Source: an uncultured Caulobacter sp. (GTDB lineage: Bacteria > Pseudomonadota > Alphaproteobacteria > Caulobacterales > Caulobacteraceae). Taken from it: a stretch of 6,468 bases of DNA. The DNA is taken from positions 1-6,468 of the forward strand of contig NZ_CALCDX010000079.1 of assembly GCF_937900395.1 (NCBI RefSeq). Reading direction: 5' to 3'. The notes beneath the pieces are model-generated. The model did not search any database and was not told the DNA's origin. It was given only the letters and a program-made list of their open reading frames with translations. This document shows positions 6,032 to 6,468 of the stretch, one piece after another (position 1 is the stretch's first letter; each line of letters starts with the position of its first letter). The position numbers and the translations under genes were made by a program.

Positions 6032-6037
6032 AGGAGG
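6032..6037 (+). promoter_or_regulatory. Strong ribosome binding site for the short-chain dehydrogenase
   Basis: AGGAGG, the full consensus Shine-Dalgarno, lies 5 nt before the ATG at 6043. It is the strongest ribosome site in the window and fixes the start, so the unusually long N-terminal extension is genuinely part of the protein. Confidence 0.85.
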
Positions 6038-6042
6038 CAGCC

Positions 6043-6468
6043 ATGGCCGAGACCCAAACGCCCGAATTCGAACAGGCCGGCGAGCGCGCCGCCGACGCCG
6101 AACGCGCCATTCAAGCGCCGCTGGACGCCCAGGAGGAACGCTCCTTCCGGCCGAAGGAAGAGGAAAAGTCCGAAGCCATGCAGGCCGGCGCGCGCCCTTA
6201 CCCCGCTCCGCCGTTTCCCGAACAGCACCAGAGCAAGCCCGGGGACGAATATCGCCTGGATCCGGCGCCGATGTACGATGCGCCATTCTACAAGGGCTCG
6301 GGCAAGCTTGAGGGCAAGGTCGCCCTGATCACCGGCGCCGATAGCGGCATCGGTCGGGCCGTGGCCGTGCTGTTCGCCCGCGAAGGCGCCGACGTCGCCA
6401 TCGCCTATCTCAGTGAGGACAGAGACGCCCAGGAGACGCGCCTGGCCGTCGAGCTGGAAGGCCGCCGC
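6043..6468 (+). CDS. Short-chain dehydrogenase/reductase, YghA / general stress protein 39 type, 3' end cut off
   Basis: N-terminal 142 residues of a cytoplasmic NAD(P)-dependent short-chain dehydrogenase; the frame runs open to the right edge. The Rossmann fold starts with KLEGKVALITGADSGIGRA: Thr97-Gly98 through Gly102-Ile103-Gly104 is the TGxxxGIG cofactor motif, followed by VAVLFAREGADVAIAYLSED. The linker before it (PFPEQHQSKPG near 57-67, then FYKGSGKLEG) matches the extension seen in YghA and GSP39-like proteins. An additional charged segment (about 1-50, rich in Glu, Ala, Arg and Lys) precedes that and seems longer than in Escherichia coli YghA. The catalytic Ser, Tyr and Lys lie beyond the window and cannot be checked. 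The start is set by AGGAGG 5 nt upstream. The putative stress promoter and divergent MATE gene suggest an independent transcription unit. Subfamily is confident; the substrate (an aldehyde or ketone) is unknown. Confidence 0.92.
   Translation, partial: MAETQTPEFEQAGERAADAERAIQAPLDAQEERSFRPKEEEKSEAMQAGARPYPAPPFPEQHQSKPGDEYRLDPAPMYDAPFYKGSGKLEGKVALITGADSGIGRAVAVLFAREGADVAIAYLSEDRDAQETRLAVELEGRR

Overview
This is a GC-rich window whose third codon positions are almost all G or C. Gene content, protein sequences and a GANTC site fit an alphaproteobacterium, most likely Caulobacter or a close relative. That placement comes from recognising the proteins by eye; no search was run. Codon use and base composition look uniform. 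I see no integrase, transposase, tRNA, rRNA, CRISPR array, phage or toxin-antitoxin genes.

Layout. (1) 1-767, + strand: the C-terminal three quarters of a medium-chain NADP-dependent oxidoreductase, cut by the left edge. (2) 781-894: a three-segment imperfect palindrome between two convergent genes, probably a dispersed intergenic repeat. (3) 902-1252, - strand: a small lipoprotein with a CusF-like domain that has lost most copper ligands. (4) 1253-1535: a divergent intergenic region with a small hairpin, one GANTC methylation site and a leader ORF that overlaps the next start codon. (5) 1536-3530, + strand: OpgH/MdoH, the membrane glucosyltransferase for osmoregulated periplasmic glucans, with no opgG beside it. 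(6) 3621-4517, + strand: a conserved protein of unknown function with the motif layout of an RNase H-like (DUF429-type) fold. (7) 4514-5914, - strand: a NorM-type MATE exporter whose stop codon interlocks with the preceding gene's stop inside a perfect 16-bp palindrome. (8) 5915-6042: a divergent control region with two adjacent hairpins and a sequence close to the alphaproteobacterial general-stress (EcfG/SigT) promoter. (9) 6043 to the right edge, + strand: the N-terminal part of a YghA/GSP39-type short-chain dehydrogenase.

The genes do not form one pathway. Several are envelope- or stress-related (periplasmic glucan synthesis, lipoprotein, exporter, stress-type reductase), but strand changes show at least four transcription units; only opgH and the RNase H-like gene could share a transcript. 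I found no convincing undescribed multi-gene system. The items most worth following up are the RNase H-like unknown, the stress-type promoter and hairpin cluster, the ligand-poor CusF-like lipoprotein and the intergenic palindrome.
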